Counted from the stretch's first letter, positions 47,555 to 60,500 are shown. The stretch is 64,000 bases of DNA from Reticulitermes lucifugus (GCA_026260175.1 JAKCWW010000712.1:28265-92264); one strand, 5' to 3'. Made by a program: numbers and translations. The notes: generated from the sequence alone by a model not told the origin.

Positions 47555-50500
47555 TTTATACACCATTTGCGGTGTAAATTATAAGCCTTTCACAGCATCT
47601 GTTATTTAAGCAATAATGTTCTAGGTTTTGACACTGTATGTTTGTTGGTTGACATAAACATCTCAGAGGATATATGCTGCCTCATCGTAAGTGTTGATAC
47701 TTCAGCTGAAGTATCTGTCTGGCCCCACTGCCTTCATCACAGAAGATGGAGGAAGTGTGGCTCCCTCAAAAACATTGCTGTCAACCCTCAAATGTACACA
47801 CTGGCAAAACGCAGACAGCTACTGTCTGAGCAAAGTGTTACATGAGATAACAAGAAAGTAATTGGTTATGATGCAAAAGTGTAACTTTTGAAAAGTGTTT
47901 ATAATTAAAGTACTTAACATTTTATTGTACCAGAATAAACTTGCAGATGTTAAAATTCTTTGACAGTTTGTATGAAACGGTTACATTCACAGATTTATAG
48001 AATATGTGGATGGGGAAAGAAATACAGTACCATAATAACAGTATGACAAGTGCACTGTTTCCACCTTACCTTACCGTTAAGAGAGACAAATTAAATTCAT
48101 GTGGAACATGCCTAAACAGTAATAAGATCATGTCTGGTGCACATTGCTATTGAAGCACTGCAATAAATTTTAATATGTCCTACCTCATCTTTACTTTTTG
48201 CATTTAATTTGCGAAGGTTATGAAAAAAGAGTTGTTATATTTAGCTTTACATGTCATCTGTACCCTTTACCACCTGTATTTGTCACAAGTCTGCAATAGT
48301 AGTCCTGTAGTTTGTAATGTTAATCATGTACAAATGGGCAAAAGGAAAATAAACACAATGTCACTGTTATTTTTTGGCACATGACACAGGATTGCATAAC
48401 ATTGTACCGGCCCTGTATTCCATTGTGAGCTATATATTGTGTTTAAATCAAAATGAATGCCTCTTAATACATGACAGAACTCTTAACAAGTTCTCTGTTC
48501 TGGTTGTATACATATAACATCATTATTATGCTGGTAGACATGGATATTGATGGTAAGAGAAAATGAGTTGCCAGCATTGAAAGCCTACAGTTCTGTTGTT
48601 ACATTCTGTGACTTAGAAAAGACGACATGAATTTTTTCACACATCACTTACAGCCTACAGATATTGCGTGATGTGCACCACTGTAGTGAATGTAAACATG
48701 TTAAGTGTTTAGCCTTAATTCAAGGTTACCAGTATGTGCTGAATATACAAGTAGATACATCTTGTCTCTTTACATTATATTATATTACATTTGTGTACAC
48801 AAGCCCACACGTACATGCATTGTCAGCAGCAGACATTAACAACTGAGATACCATTGGCAGGAAAAGAAGAAAAATAAAGAAAACTGCATGCAGTATAAAT
48901 CCAATGTCTGACTTGGGTACTGAACCAGACTGCACTCAATGACCATCATTGTCATGTACTTGTAAACCTGAATGTTAACAGCTTGTAAAATTATATCTAC
49001 AAGCTCTTTTATTTTGCTCACACCAGTTTCCCTTTCCACAGTCAATTAAACTGCAGAGCTTGTGTACGGTTCCTTAGCTGTTAAGTACTGTGCCTTAATA
49101 CTGTACATAGTTTCCATTGCATTGTTCCAAGGTACTACTCATAACTGAATGTCTGTTTTATGGACAGTTGTTCTTGGTGGTGGTGTTATTGTATTAAGGC
49201 TAATGATTGATACAATTCTTATTGCATTATTTTAGGATTATATTATTATTGTGTGGTGTTGATGGTGAAATGTTTAGATTGTCACAGCCAAATAACTTAT
49301 GTGTGTTTATGATCATTTATAAGAATGATTCATATTATAGTATTTTGATTTAGAAACTAGTTTAGAGAGAATTGCAGGATTGACAGTGATTATATAAAAC
49401 ATATAACTGAGGTTTAAAGTCAGTATTCTGACTTTGACACTCTGTGGGGATACATACCATCCCTGTGATTTAATATTATTTGTTCTGTGCATTGTGACTG
49501 TAACTACCCATATACACCAACAAATGCACACAATTTATATGAAGTCACAAATCATCCATATACTTGAACGCATGTTTCAGCTGTAAATCACCATCCTCAG
49601 GGAGACATCAGTACACAGAAATAGAAAATTAATACATCCAATTTACATACACGGTGTTAAAAATTAATAATGGCAGCTATAAATTTAAAAATGTAAATAC
49701 TATAGACAATGTGGTACTGTCATATTCTTGAATAAAATTCACTGATGTGCCACTGTTTGTATTGTATGTGGTTATATGCATTTACTCTGTATATAACTCT
49801 CTGAGACATTCGGTTGCCTAGCACTGTTCAGAGTTGAAAAGAGTTTGTGTTTGGTGTCAGTGTTAAAATTGTACAGGACATCAGGGTTTGGTTAAGTTCG
49901 TCAGTAATGTGGCAGCCTGAAATGAGCTTTGACCTCTTTTGTGTTGGACCTCCAGTCATCCTGATTTAAGGATATCAATCTCCAATTTATACATATTAAA
50001 CACTTCTGACAGTCATCATCATCTCACTCTCCAAAATTATGCTGCAGTTTCTATATTACAGTTCAGTCCAAAAAAAAATTCTCTCAGTTCTGAGGCCTAC
50101 AGTTAGGTTGTGGACAGTGATTTTTATGCATCAGGCTGTCAGCCACAACCTACCAGGAATATACGGACATATGTTCCTTTGAAATTTGTTACCATTAATA
50201 GACACTGTGGAATTCTGTACAGAGAACTGTAAAAGTGTATGTCTTCTGTCTAATACAATTAAGTCTATGCTTTTTTTAACTCATGGATATAAATTTTCTG
50301 ATAATAGTAATGATAAATAGTTTTTAGATGTGATTCCATTGAGATTAGCACACAGAAGATACAGAACATACAAAACATGCTTATGTTTGTTGTATAATCA
50401 TTGTTGATCTTGAATATATATCTAGTTTCTTAATTACTTTAAGTGTTAGTTTTGATTGTTTTCATAATCTTTATCGATAATTTTTAATTAGATTATACAT

Positions 50501-52495
50501 AGAAATAGTAATTGTTTCTTTAGTTTTCAATACAATAGACATATTTCAAACATTTTTTGTGAGAAAAAATTGAGACATAGGAGTTTTCAGTCTTATATAT
50601 GTATGTACTTAAAACTTCACATAAAAAACAGTTTTCATATTCTGGGCCTAACTGAAACATTCCTGATCTGAAGAAAATATTACATTGCAAATAATTTAAA
50701 TTATTTTCAGATTATTTTTGGTTTTGTGCTGTAAAGGGCTTGTTCTGTTTTAAAAATCAAACAAGTACCATAATCCAGTAGTAGAAGAGATATGAAAGAA
50801 AAGATCAGTTTTTTCTTACAGAAATCCTATGAATTAGATTATACAGCAATTAATTCCTATCTAGTTGTATTGGTTAAAGTCAATGTAATTTTTTAGATCT
50901 ATTCTTCACAGCATGAAGCAGTGACATCCGGTGGTAGTTTAGTTGTAGTGTGTCCGTGTGTCCCATTAGCATTTGATTTATTTACTAGGGAAGTGTGATC
51001 ACTGCACTGATTGGCTGGAGTTGGTACTACTTACCAGGAAGTTGTTACCAGCAGTGTGACTGAAACTGTTGTCCATTTGCTTTCAGAGGGTGGGGGAATA
51101 GCAGTGGAAAAATATGAGTACATCTGTAAATCCAAATATTACAGCCAATCAATTGGTATTTACTGATGATGGTGTTTTATAACTTGAGTCAAAATTAGAT
51201 AAATACCTCATTTATTAATATTTTCATATCATATCCTACAATTTAATGGATAGTTTTTATATGAAAATATTTCTAGTCTCCTCTCTGTGGTTTCTTTGTT
51301 AGTTTAAAATTAAGGATGAATACTATATCCAGAATTGATTGAATGGCTGTAGTAATGAGTAGTTTGGCAGCATCACTGGCATGGCAGAATATTTTTAATG
51401 AACGTTTAATGGACATCTGTGTGCCTGCATAAGATATGTGGATTAATTTGAACTGTTGAGAAGAACTCTAATCTGTATGTAATAAATAGTGAGTTTTTGT
51501 CATGGATGGGGGAATTTCAACATGCCATTGCTAGGATTATGGTAAAAGCCTATACTCTCTTAAATTTTTGGTAGGCTGCAGGTAGAGGCAGAGATTGAAG
51601 GGGACTGGAGTGAAGAATTGAAGGTACGAAAAGGATGAATCAGTGGAACTGGTAGCAGAAATTGGTCTAAAATGAAGGAGCTGGAGGGAGAGAGAGGAAT
51701 AAAAAAAATGAGTGGTGGAAGGATGGAAAAATAAAAGGGATAGGGAAGTAATGCTGAGAAAAGTGGAAGGTGATGTACAAATGGGAATGATAGAAAGGAA
51801 GAGGAAAACAATTTTCCTTATAGTCTTTTGTGGCAAGTATGCTAGTTAACCTTTCAGTGCCAGCCTGTGTGCCCTGTATTTTCTTCAATTCCTCACACAC
51901 CAGCTTCTGTGTGCCATACTTTAAATTTAATACTCCTCACTCTAGACAATAGGTAGGGATTTAAATCCTAGCATCATTGAAGTGTTAAAGTATAGTCTGT
52001 GTAGCTTTTAATCATTATATTCTGAATGTGCTACCTGTTCTTCCCATGAGCCTTGAGAAATTCAGCTGTTCAAAATATTGTCTATTCTTAATAAACTGGA
52101 GCACTGCCACCAACACAGAAAAAACTGTTTGTTCGACCATGTCTGTCCAGTTTTGAAGTTACAGGCTGGCTCTTTCATGGTGGTGGTTTTTTGCTCAAGT
52201 TAAAATATTATGCATCAGTATATACAATCATATTCCATAGCCAGAAAGCTCTGAATAATCTTTAGAGCTTCAGCTGTCATGTTTTGTTGCTGTGGATGCC
52301 ATATTTTACTCTGGAACACTGGAAACTTGCTAAAAGGTTAATGATTTCTGAGTTTATATGAGTACCAGTATTCTTACACCTCTGCAACTGTTTTCTTCTC
52401 TTCTTTCCAATAAGGACAAAGGCTCTTGAAGTTTTTACTTCGTTGATGAAAGGTGTACTCTGTATCATGATTGTGTAGTAAAAGGTGAAGTTTTC

Positions 52496-52750
52496 CCTGT
52501 GCATGCCATGAAGGCACATGGAGTGAAGGTGTAGTTCCACTCATTCTTGTCCTCGGCACTAGGTGGGAGTGGTCAGCTTCACGCCCCGGCCACTTTACCC
52601 CCGGAGAAAGAGCCCCATGTACCCACTAATTAGGAGGCTGGGTGGGCCCCACAGCACAAGAGATAAATTTCTTGTCCCTTGCCAGGAATCGAACCACAAC
52701 TCCTTGGTTGTCCAGCCTGTAACCTAGCCACTACACTAACTGAGCTATTC
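52496..52750 (-). repeat. SINE family 2, longest copy (- strand)
   Basis: Reverse complement: the tRNA-like head atagctcagttagtgtag and gtggttcgattcctgg (A and B box), then the body ggggcccacccagcctccta and cccgggggtaaa-like sequence. It ends with a ccttcatggcatgcac-type tail. This copy retains head and body and best defines the family. Confidence 0.75.
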
Positions 52751-53311
52751 TAACTTATCAGAACTGTGTTCTTTGTAGTTTTGTGTCTTGATTTTATTGA
52801 TTGCCGATAAAGCTCTCTTGTTGACAGATTTAATCTAAAGTACAGAAGTATAAATTACATTCCACAAAGAATGTTTTATCACATGCACATCATATAAATA
52901 TATGTTCCAGATATAAAGTTACAGGTCGTAAGACAGTAAGTATATGCATGTTATATGCCTATTTTTGTATGCTGAGCCATTTCCAAAAAGTGAGATTTTA
53001 TTTGAACATAATGAAAAGGAGGGTTTGTTGTAGGCCAAAATGGAATTTCCTGATGATAATTTACACTGTTTACCATCTGTTGAAATCCATGAAGTTGTTT
53101 GCAAGGTGAAGAGTGCATATGATCAGACATGAGCTCCTTATTAAATGTTAACTCTTCTCACTCTCTGCAAAAGAGCACATAAGGACACAATTCCCTTTGG
53201 TTATAACACACTTTTGGCTGATTATGATGAAAGTTCACAAATGAGTCACACTATGAAACACTCCTGTGAAAACTGTTATGGTAGGTTTTTGCATAAACTG
53301 GCTAACTTTAC

Positions 53312-53548
53312 AAGGTTTGAAGTTTTCGCAGTGGTCTTGCTGAGAATTCAGGTCTTCTTGGAAGTGATGCTGTGTTTTTGGGTGATGGTTCCTGCCATTT
53401 GAAAGGGTTGTGGTGACTTCAAAGGTTAAGTGATCCATGAAGAGTGCTTCTTGGATCACTTAACCCTTGAAGATAAAGCCATTACTCTCATCTAAAATTT
53501 CAGGAACCACACAACAGCACAGCGTTACATCCAAGAAAACCTGAACCC
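53312..53548. mobile_element. Fold-back MITE with near-perfect core hairpin
   Basis: ggtttgaagttttcgcagtg, then attcaggtcttcttgg and gtgatgctgtg, face cacagcgttacatccaag and aaaacctgaa. The core arms 53418-53437 and 53452-53471 pair at 19 of 20 positions with a 14-base loop. Confidence 0.75.
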
Positions 53549-54617
53549 TCTTGGCTGACTTCATTTGACTGCTGTTTAGCAGTTTTGAGCCAGTGGTTTC
53601 AAGAATGATGTAACAGAAGTCACAGGAAATGTGAATTGACCATCATGCAGCTTTGTCATCTGCACATTCCATTTGAACAGCATGTACATATGTCATGAAC
53701 ATGCTGTCACCAAATGATGGCATCCTTTTTGGATTCTGTTCTTAATATTCCCTTCCTGCAGATGTATGTGATAACTTCCTGATTCAGATATACATACCTT
53801 GATACAAGTCTTGCATTGAGAGGAATGGAAATACATTCTGTCATAGCAGTGATGCTGTATAGTCAGGAACTTGACAGTGTTTCTTAAGTTTTTAATTTCT
53901 GTGTTAGGAAAACCCACTCAGGAGGTGATCAGTGACATGGTGGTTTAGGAAGTGCATAGCCATAATTGGCTGTTGAACACACAGCTAGTCAAACTCATGG
54001 TTTTATTAACAGGATTTTTATGTTATATTTTAAAACTGATTCAACATACATTGGATTTAAGTAATTCAGTTGCTGACAACTTAGGATTGTTTAATTATGG
54101 ACCTCAGTGCAACCTGCAATAGTTCATATTTATTGACAATAGTCTATAGTACTGTATCCTATACCGGATTGTACAAGGTCCAGTAATGTATGAGAGAATT
54201 AGTTTTTGAATCACACACCTTTATGTGGTTGGCAATTGAAATGGGATTATTGTAGAGTAGTGTAGCATGTAAGACAAATACATTGTGTACTGCTTAATAT
54301 TAAATATTGCAATTGCAGGCAGCTAAATTTTACCTTTGAGAGAGATTACAGGATTTAATTAATGAGAACAGAACTGTGTTTTGTGATCATAACAGAATTT
54401 GTTTCAGCATTTTTCATGAATTAAATCAAGAATTGTGACTTTGAATTGCCTGTAATATTACATTTTGTACACTAAGTGCATGTGTGCATCTCTGTTTATG
54501 AATTCTGTCATTTTTCCATGAACTAATAAGTTTGAGAATTTTCCAATTTCTGTGATTGTGGTTTGACTGTAATCTGGGACACACGGATAGAGTTTATGTT
54601 TGGGGCTGTTTTTCAAG

Positions 54618-54709
54618 GTATTCGGAAACATGAAGTTTGACCCTGATTCGGCACTCAATCGCCATAACAACTTTCAAACTTTCTTCGGCGCACTTTTGCT
54701 GCTTTTCCG
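54618..54709 (+). CDS. cac: cac exon, domain IV S5-pore turret, version A
   Basis: A 92-bp exon (30 codons plus 2 nt) with acceptor tttcaag|GTA and donor CCG|gtgagt. The peptide begins [19 protein letters not shown] and ends [11 protein letters not shown] plus a split arginine completed by the first G of the exon at 61551. It covers the extracellular turret after S5 and the first pore helix, just before the TGEAW filter. It aligns without gaps to the exon at 56305 (17 of 31 residues identical). Splicing it to the version B exon would give a TGA inside the latter, so the two cannot both be productive. The acceptor lacks a strong C/T run but is adequate. Confidence 0.88.
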
Positions 54710-56304
54710 GTGAGTTAGTTTAGCGCAAGGCAGCAGTTGGCCCTGAGCAGACTCAGAACTAACCTAACATGACACAACCTCATCACATGCCAACATTCAG
54801 ACAGTTCTTTTGTATAAACGTGTATATTTATGCTACTGCCACATTTCTGTACTATTACCTTCCTAGTGTCATTGTCACCTGCAGCAGTACGTGATGGTAT
54901 ATTTGTCATTATTGGTCTGTATGTAAGATGAAACACTACTTCAGTGTAATGTGTGTTATGATTTCATTGATCTGTTAGACATAGATACTTTAACAATATG
55001 AACTTGGCCATAAGAGAGTGTAATTCTGTATTATAGGAAAGTTGGAGTGACGCAAATTATACCAAGATTTACTGCACACCAACATAACCTATAACAATAA
55101 TACTGTCCTTTTCACTACATTCAACTCAACACTGATCATGTAGACACAAACATATGCTATGTAAGGCATCACATGATAGGAACCATTTGTTTCTGATCAG
55201 TTTGGAACATGGACAGGTTAGTTCTGAGGCTGTTAGGCTCTTGTAGTTTTGGCCGGTGTCTTTACTAACTGTGATTGGTAAGCATGCTAGCTAATGTTGG
55301 TAGCACTGGAAGCAGCCCCTCCTGTTCCTGATATAGGCAAGCATTTCTTTGGTTGGGTATCTTAGTGCTAGTTTGTTAAGCACTTGGTGTATGTTGTGTT
55401 GTATTATAGGGTATGTAAAATTTGTTCCTGTGAGTAATATTTGAAGTGTTCTAAAGCTATGAATAAGCATTTCTGGGTATTTAAGTATAGGTATAACCAT
55501 CTTTTGTAACATCACCTGATCGTTATAAAGTGAACACTCTGACCTTTCAGGCTCTTGTAAATTATAACTTAATTTTAAAGGAGGATAGATAGCTCACCCT
55601 TCCTTTGCACATGTAATACTGGATTTATAAAAGAATGGGATGTATTGTAATTATAAAGGAAGATAATTAGGCTTAGCTGTACCATTAGATGAGAGTATAT
55701 TGTTCTTTGTTTTAGATTGATTAATTATGAGTCTGGTGTTAAAGCAGTGGTATTTTGTAATTAATCTTGACAGCAGTATCTTATCAGCTTGTAAGATTTG
55801 GAATGAAATGTGCAGTGAATACATATGGGTCATGTCTGATACATACATACATACATACATACATACATACATACATACATGCATACTGATTACTTGCCCT
55901 TCTTCTGTGCATGTGAGGTTATGACAGAAACTGTTCTTTAAGAGCGAAATTCTGAAATTACTGAGTCAATATTGCTTTGGAGTGATATTTAACAGCTGGC
56001 ATATAATCTTTGAAATGTTAGTATTCATGTACCTGTTGAATTATTTGGACATCATACAACACCATGTACTAATTAAGTAACCCATTAACTTGTGAATACC
56101 TAGAAATCCTTATCAGTATCTTTAAACATGACTAGAAGTTGAGCACTGTATATAGAGTAATAGCATACTTAAATGTGTAGTAAGGCCTAATTAGTACAGT
56201 ACAGTAGTTTGGTTTGTTTGTGTGGCCACACTGTCTATTAACTTAAATTGACAACTCTCTCTCCTTGGCTGGCCTGCCTGGTACCAACATGACCACATGA
56301 CTAG
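54710..56304 (+). other. Intron separating the two pore-loop exons (1.6 kb)
   Basis: The shortest intron in the window. It contains a CATA tetranucleotide run at 55841-55880 and otherwise AT-rich sequence with no recognised element. It ends with catgactag at 56304. The distance is large enough that steric hindrance of splicing is unlikely to explain exclusion. Frame loss, or regulation by splicing factors or pairing intronic elements, is more plausible. Confidence 0.6.
55841..55880. repeat. CATA tetranucleotide run
   Basis: About ten acat units; open frames across it are meaningless. Confidence 0.9.
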
Positions 56305-56396
56305 GTGTTTGGTAACATTGCGCTGGATCCTGAAACTTCCATCACGCGACATAACAACTTCCGCAGCTTTGTTCAGGGTCTGATGCTGCTCTTCAG
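56305..56396 (+). CDS. cac: cac exon, domain IV S5-pore turret, version B (GC donor)
   Basis: A 92-bp exon (30 codons plus 2 nt) with acceptor gactag|GTG and donor TTCAG|gcaagt. The donor is GC instead of GT but otherwise fits the GC-AG class consensus exactly. The peptide begins [19 protein letters not shown] and ends [11 protein letters not shown] plus a split arginine. The frame carries into GTGTGC of the exon at 61551 to give FRCATGEAW. Compared with version A, the turret (KFDPDSALN against ALDPETSIT) and the pore helix (QTFFGALLL against RSFVQGLML) differ, while VFGN, DP and RHNNF are shared. From memory it is the version closer to the Drosophila cac turret; an alignment would settle that. 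Confidence 0.88.
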
Positions 56397-57826
56397 GCAA
56401 GTGCTAACCACCTTAACCTGTGTTGCTCTGTGCATCACCTGCCTTCTCTGCCCTGAAGCCATTTCAGTCAGTACAATTTTGGTTTTCCATAACTGCATTT
56501 TGTTGATTTAAATTGTCTCACTGTTTATTATCATTCTTAACCCATCGTGTACTAACAAAAAGTCTGACTTGGGAGTACTGTGAAAGGTCAGTGCTGTCGT
56601 GGGTCTTCTTATCTTTTCCAAGTATTTATGCTTTTGGGCATGTAAATATGATTCCAAGGCCACATAGTGTGTAACTTGAATGATGTTTGAATACAAGAAG
56701 CATTGTACGTATGGCAACAAAATAGATAACGTAGCCATTTGTGGTTATAAGAACTAGGAAAATTAGTAGTACTGATTACTATCTTTGCAAGTCTTATTAA
56801 AATTATTATTATTTAGAAAAAATACCTGAACAAGGAACTATTAACTATGGCAAACTGCTCCGTTTTCTAAGTACAGAGTCAATATACTGTTTATGGAAGT
56901 AGCCCATATAGTAATGTCTGCCTTCCTTACACCGTGTCGAGGGAAATTGACACCTAAATTAGAGGACAATTTCACAACTGCATTCTAACACTCTTTGTCT
57001 TTAATTAGACGTGACAGGTTTTGACAATATGTCGAAATATGCAAGTGGCGAGAAAGAATTGACATTTTTATGTAATTAAATTAATTGATATATAGTGGAC
57101 TCAGAAATGCCTCCAAAGATTTTAATCTTTCTGAATGGCTAGAAATTCTGGCCCGTTATAAACTTGTGAAGTCCTCATTCATCTCAAGGACATGCTGTGA
57201 GGCTCATTTTCTGTTATTAGATACAATGTTAAACGTTTTGACACTGTCACAATGGGTTTATTGGAATCCAGAAATTTATTACAACTGGTACTGGAAGTAA
57301 GATGGGAATGTGCTTGATGTGTGTCATTCCAGAGTGTGAAGTCTTTCAGAATTTTTATTGTAGATGAAATGTTTGGACCTTCTCATTTGTTTCCTTATGG
57401 GGTCTGTATTCATTCGAGTCACGATCTGCAGTACTTTATCATTTGCACAAACTTTGTTTTGGTGTAAACTGGTCTGTAATAGTAGTATTAAGTGAGGTGA
57501 CCCAGAGGATGCTGCGTGCAGACTGTTGCTGGCATGGCTTGTGTTGATCATCTTTTTCATACCCATTCATCTCCTTCCCTTCATCCATAATGCATTTGAA
57601 CAACACAGTGTTCTACTGCTGCTGCTGCTCCTGTCTTTCAGGCAAGTTTGATGTTCTGAGAGCCACAGGTGATCCCAAGAATGTGCAGACAAGATCATGA
57701 GCATAACAAAAACAAACAAATGTCAATATGTATGCAGTTGATAAAAATGTATACCGAATTAGAAAGGAGCTCTGCAAACACAGTATTTCTCATTGGGTGG
57801 GCTTAGCTGAATTTATGCCACTGTAC

Positions 57827-58054
57827 CAGGGGTGGCCCTAGATTAGCTGCCAGAAACATGCACTCGGCACCCCGTTAGTAATCAACAAACCAGCACAACA
57901 TCTAAGTCAAGAGACACAAGCCCTTGCTGAAGCAGTGTGGAATTAAAACAGTTCTGATTCCTTTACTTTGATATTTTCCCTCCAATTTGGCCTCCCACTC
58001 AACTTTATACCCTAAGTGTCTGCCTAGTTCACTTGTACAGGTGGGCCACCCCTG
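57827..58054. mobile_element. Short hAT-type MITE, 228 bp
   Basis: It begins caggggtggccc and ends gggccacccctg, an exact 12-bp inverted repeat of hAT type. There is no coding capacity. The flanking 8-mers (cactgtac, tgctccat) do not match, so the exact ends or the target duplication are uncertain. Confidence 0.65.
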
Positions 58055-59864
58055 TGCTCCATAAATATGACATTGCTTTTGCTTATTTTCCGTTACTGTA
58101 AAAACTACTATTTTGAAATTTACAAATTGTAGCCCCCCCACTTCTTAGTGACTGACTATTTTGTTGAACTTTGTTGCTTTTTCCTCTCTCCCCTTCTGCA
58201 AGATTCAGTTGTATGATCAGCTTGTGGTGAGAAAGAGGGCACATATTAACATACAGATTCAGTCTGGGAGTGGAATGGAATGTGATTTTATGAAGGTTTG
58301 GCTTTAAAGCAGAGGTCCATTCATTTCAACATACTTCCACCACCATGTTTACTTTTTATTTATTTACTTTGAACTTTAGATCCTATCTGACACTGTAACA
58401 TAGTATGGTTTCCCAATATTACCCTGACTCCGGTAGGGAATCTGAAAGGCTTACAGTAGCCTGTTTATGTGATGTTATGTGGGTGTAAAGAAGCTGGCAG
58501 AGTATATATAGTGCATCTGGCTTTTTAGGAACATAAATAAATGTATTGTGTATAAAACAAAATTGCACATTCTTGTGGAATCTGGTGATATGCATTACCT
58601 TGTTTATTTTTAATTCACAACACGAATCACAGCTTTGTTGATGATCCAGTGCTGGTAATTCACAGGCAAGTTTGACCACAGTGAAACCACATTAAAATAC
58701 ATAGAACAAGTAACACAAGAACAAACGGTGTAGTGTTGTTACACATGCTTTTGTTGTTGTTGAGTGTTGTGTCATTGTATTTGTCTTTGTCAAGTCATGT
58801 TTCTATAGAAGTTAATATCAGGTTTTCAGGTTTGCATTTAGTGCAACTCTTTCATTCATCTTAATGACGGTAATTGCAAGAGATGTGCAGCAGTTTGTAC
58901 ATAACTGTCACTGTAAAAATGTTTCACTCAGTAATTGGAAAGGCTGTAAATAGTAAGTAATTTTCAGATAATGAACTTTCTTGAACTTTAACTAAGTAAG
59001 AAGTGTCACAGGGCCTTATTCAGAACTTCTGCTTTGTTCATTGTCAGTTAAGTTTCATTTTTCTATTATCACAGGCTTGCAACTGATCCTTGAATGATGA
59101 ATGTGTGTAAAGTAGAGTCACTGAATAATGCTGTAGTGTGATCTGCATCTCAGCTGAGAGTCTAGTTAGATTAACAGTAGTGTGTAAACGTGACTGCAAC
59201 AGTAATGGTACAGTAATGGTGAACCTCAAGCGTTTGGTACAAAATATTATGGAAGTTGAAAGATGTGATCCATGTAGTATTTCTGTAAACACTTTTAGGA
59301 AACATGTACTGAATTCTTGTAGTAATTAAGAAAAGGGACTGGCTTTAGTATTTGACAAAACCTGGTGATGTTTCAGTATTTATAACACAATTCGGAATAT
59401 GGGAAGCAAATAGCTGTATGGACATATCCAAATTGTCGACTGTTTTCGGAAAGGTGAACAAAGGTTGCAAAAGTATTGATAACTTTTGAATAATGTGAGA
59501 AGAGAAAGATCAAACTTTTAAATGGAGTAACAGTTATTTTAATGTGACAAGTCACAGCACAGAAATCAGAACCACTTTTTTAAGTTGCAAGTGCTCGGAA
59601 ATCAGGGTTACATAAATTGCCCAACAATATAGGAGCCACCTCAAAATTCTAGGTGCCAGAAATGTGACATGAAGCAAGTTCTGCACTGAGGATTCAAAAA
59701 TGTTGGGGGATTACGGTACTAAATTTGTTTGCCAGTGCGATCTGGCACCCGGGATTTCTGCACCCATTTTATAAATTATATATTGTATTTCGCATTTATT
59801 TAGTTTGAACAGTGAATACTGGGGGGGGGAAGTTGTTGGAATAATCAAGTATGTATAAAGTAAA

Positions 59865-59985
59865 ATTGTCCCTATGCATGGCATGAAGGTGTACAGGGGA
59901 ATGGAGGTATCACTTTACTCATTTCTAACCTAGACACTGAATGAAGGTGAGTGGTCGGCTTCAAACCCCGGCTGGTGCATTTATT
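59865..59985 (-). repeat. SINE family 2 fragment (- strand)
   Basis: ctatgcatggcatgaagg and gtggtcggcttcaaaccccg match the tail and body of the copy at 52496. Confidence 0.6.
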
Positions 59986-60263
59986 AAAATTCTACCTTTA
60001 TTTTTTTTTATTTTCCATTTTTGTCACTTGGAAGCATAATCATGTCTTTCTTCCAGAATGTCATTTTGTATAAGTATCATGCATTAGATAAAATGTACTC
60101 ATACGTACCTTACACTAGCATCTTGTATATATGCGCATGCATGCACACGCACATACGCACACAAACACACACAGTTGACACAGAAACACTTATGACTGTC
60201 CAGCAAACAGTTTCATCTTATAAGTACTAAACTCTTTATTTATCTTATAGAATCTCAAGACGA

Positions 60264-60500
60264 AGGTTGGATAGCTCAGTTAGTATAGTGATTAGGCTTT
60301 GGGCTGCACAATCCAGTCTTTGATTCCTACCAGACTGGTTCTTAGGGCCACCCAGCCCCGTATTCAGTGGATACTGGGCTGTAAAGTGGTGGGGCTTGAA
60401 GATGATCACTTACTGCCATCAAATGTCAAGGTTAAGACTAATTGAACTGTATGTCTCCTCCTGTTATGTGCCTGAAAGGCATACACAGGTACAACATTAC
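60264..60500 (+). repeat. SINE family 2 copy with tRNA-like head
   Basis: ggatagctcagttagtatag (A-box region) and ctttgattcctacc (B-box region), then the body gccacccagccccgtattc and gggctgtaaagtggtgggg. Not a functional tRNA. Confidence 0.7.

Larger units (their letters stand above)
46847..54617 (+). other. Intron (7.8 kb) before the pore-loop pair
   Basis: Mostly unremarkable AT-rich DNA. It has a TAA triplet tract at 47521-47549, a possible degenerate SINE at 47325-47500, a purine-rich stretch on the + strand at 51585-51810, a SINE on the - strand at 52496-52750 and a fold-back MITE at 53312-53548 with a near-perfect 20-bp internal hairpin. I see nothing recognisable at 48000-51500. Confidence 0.6.
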
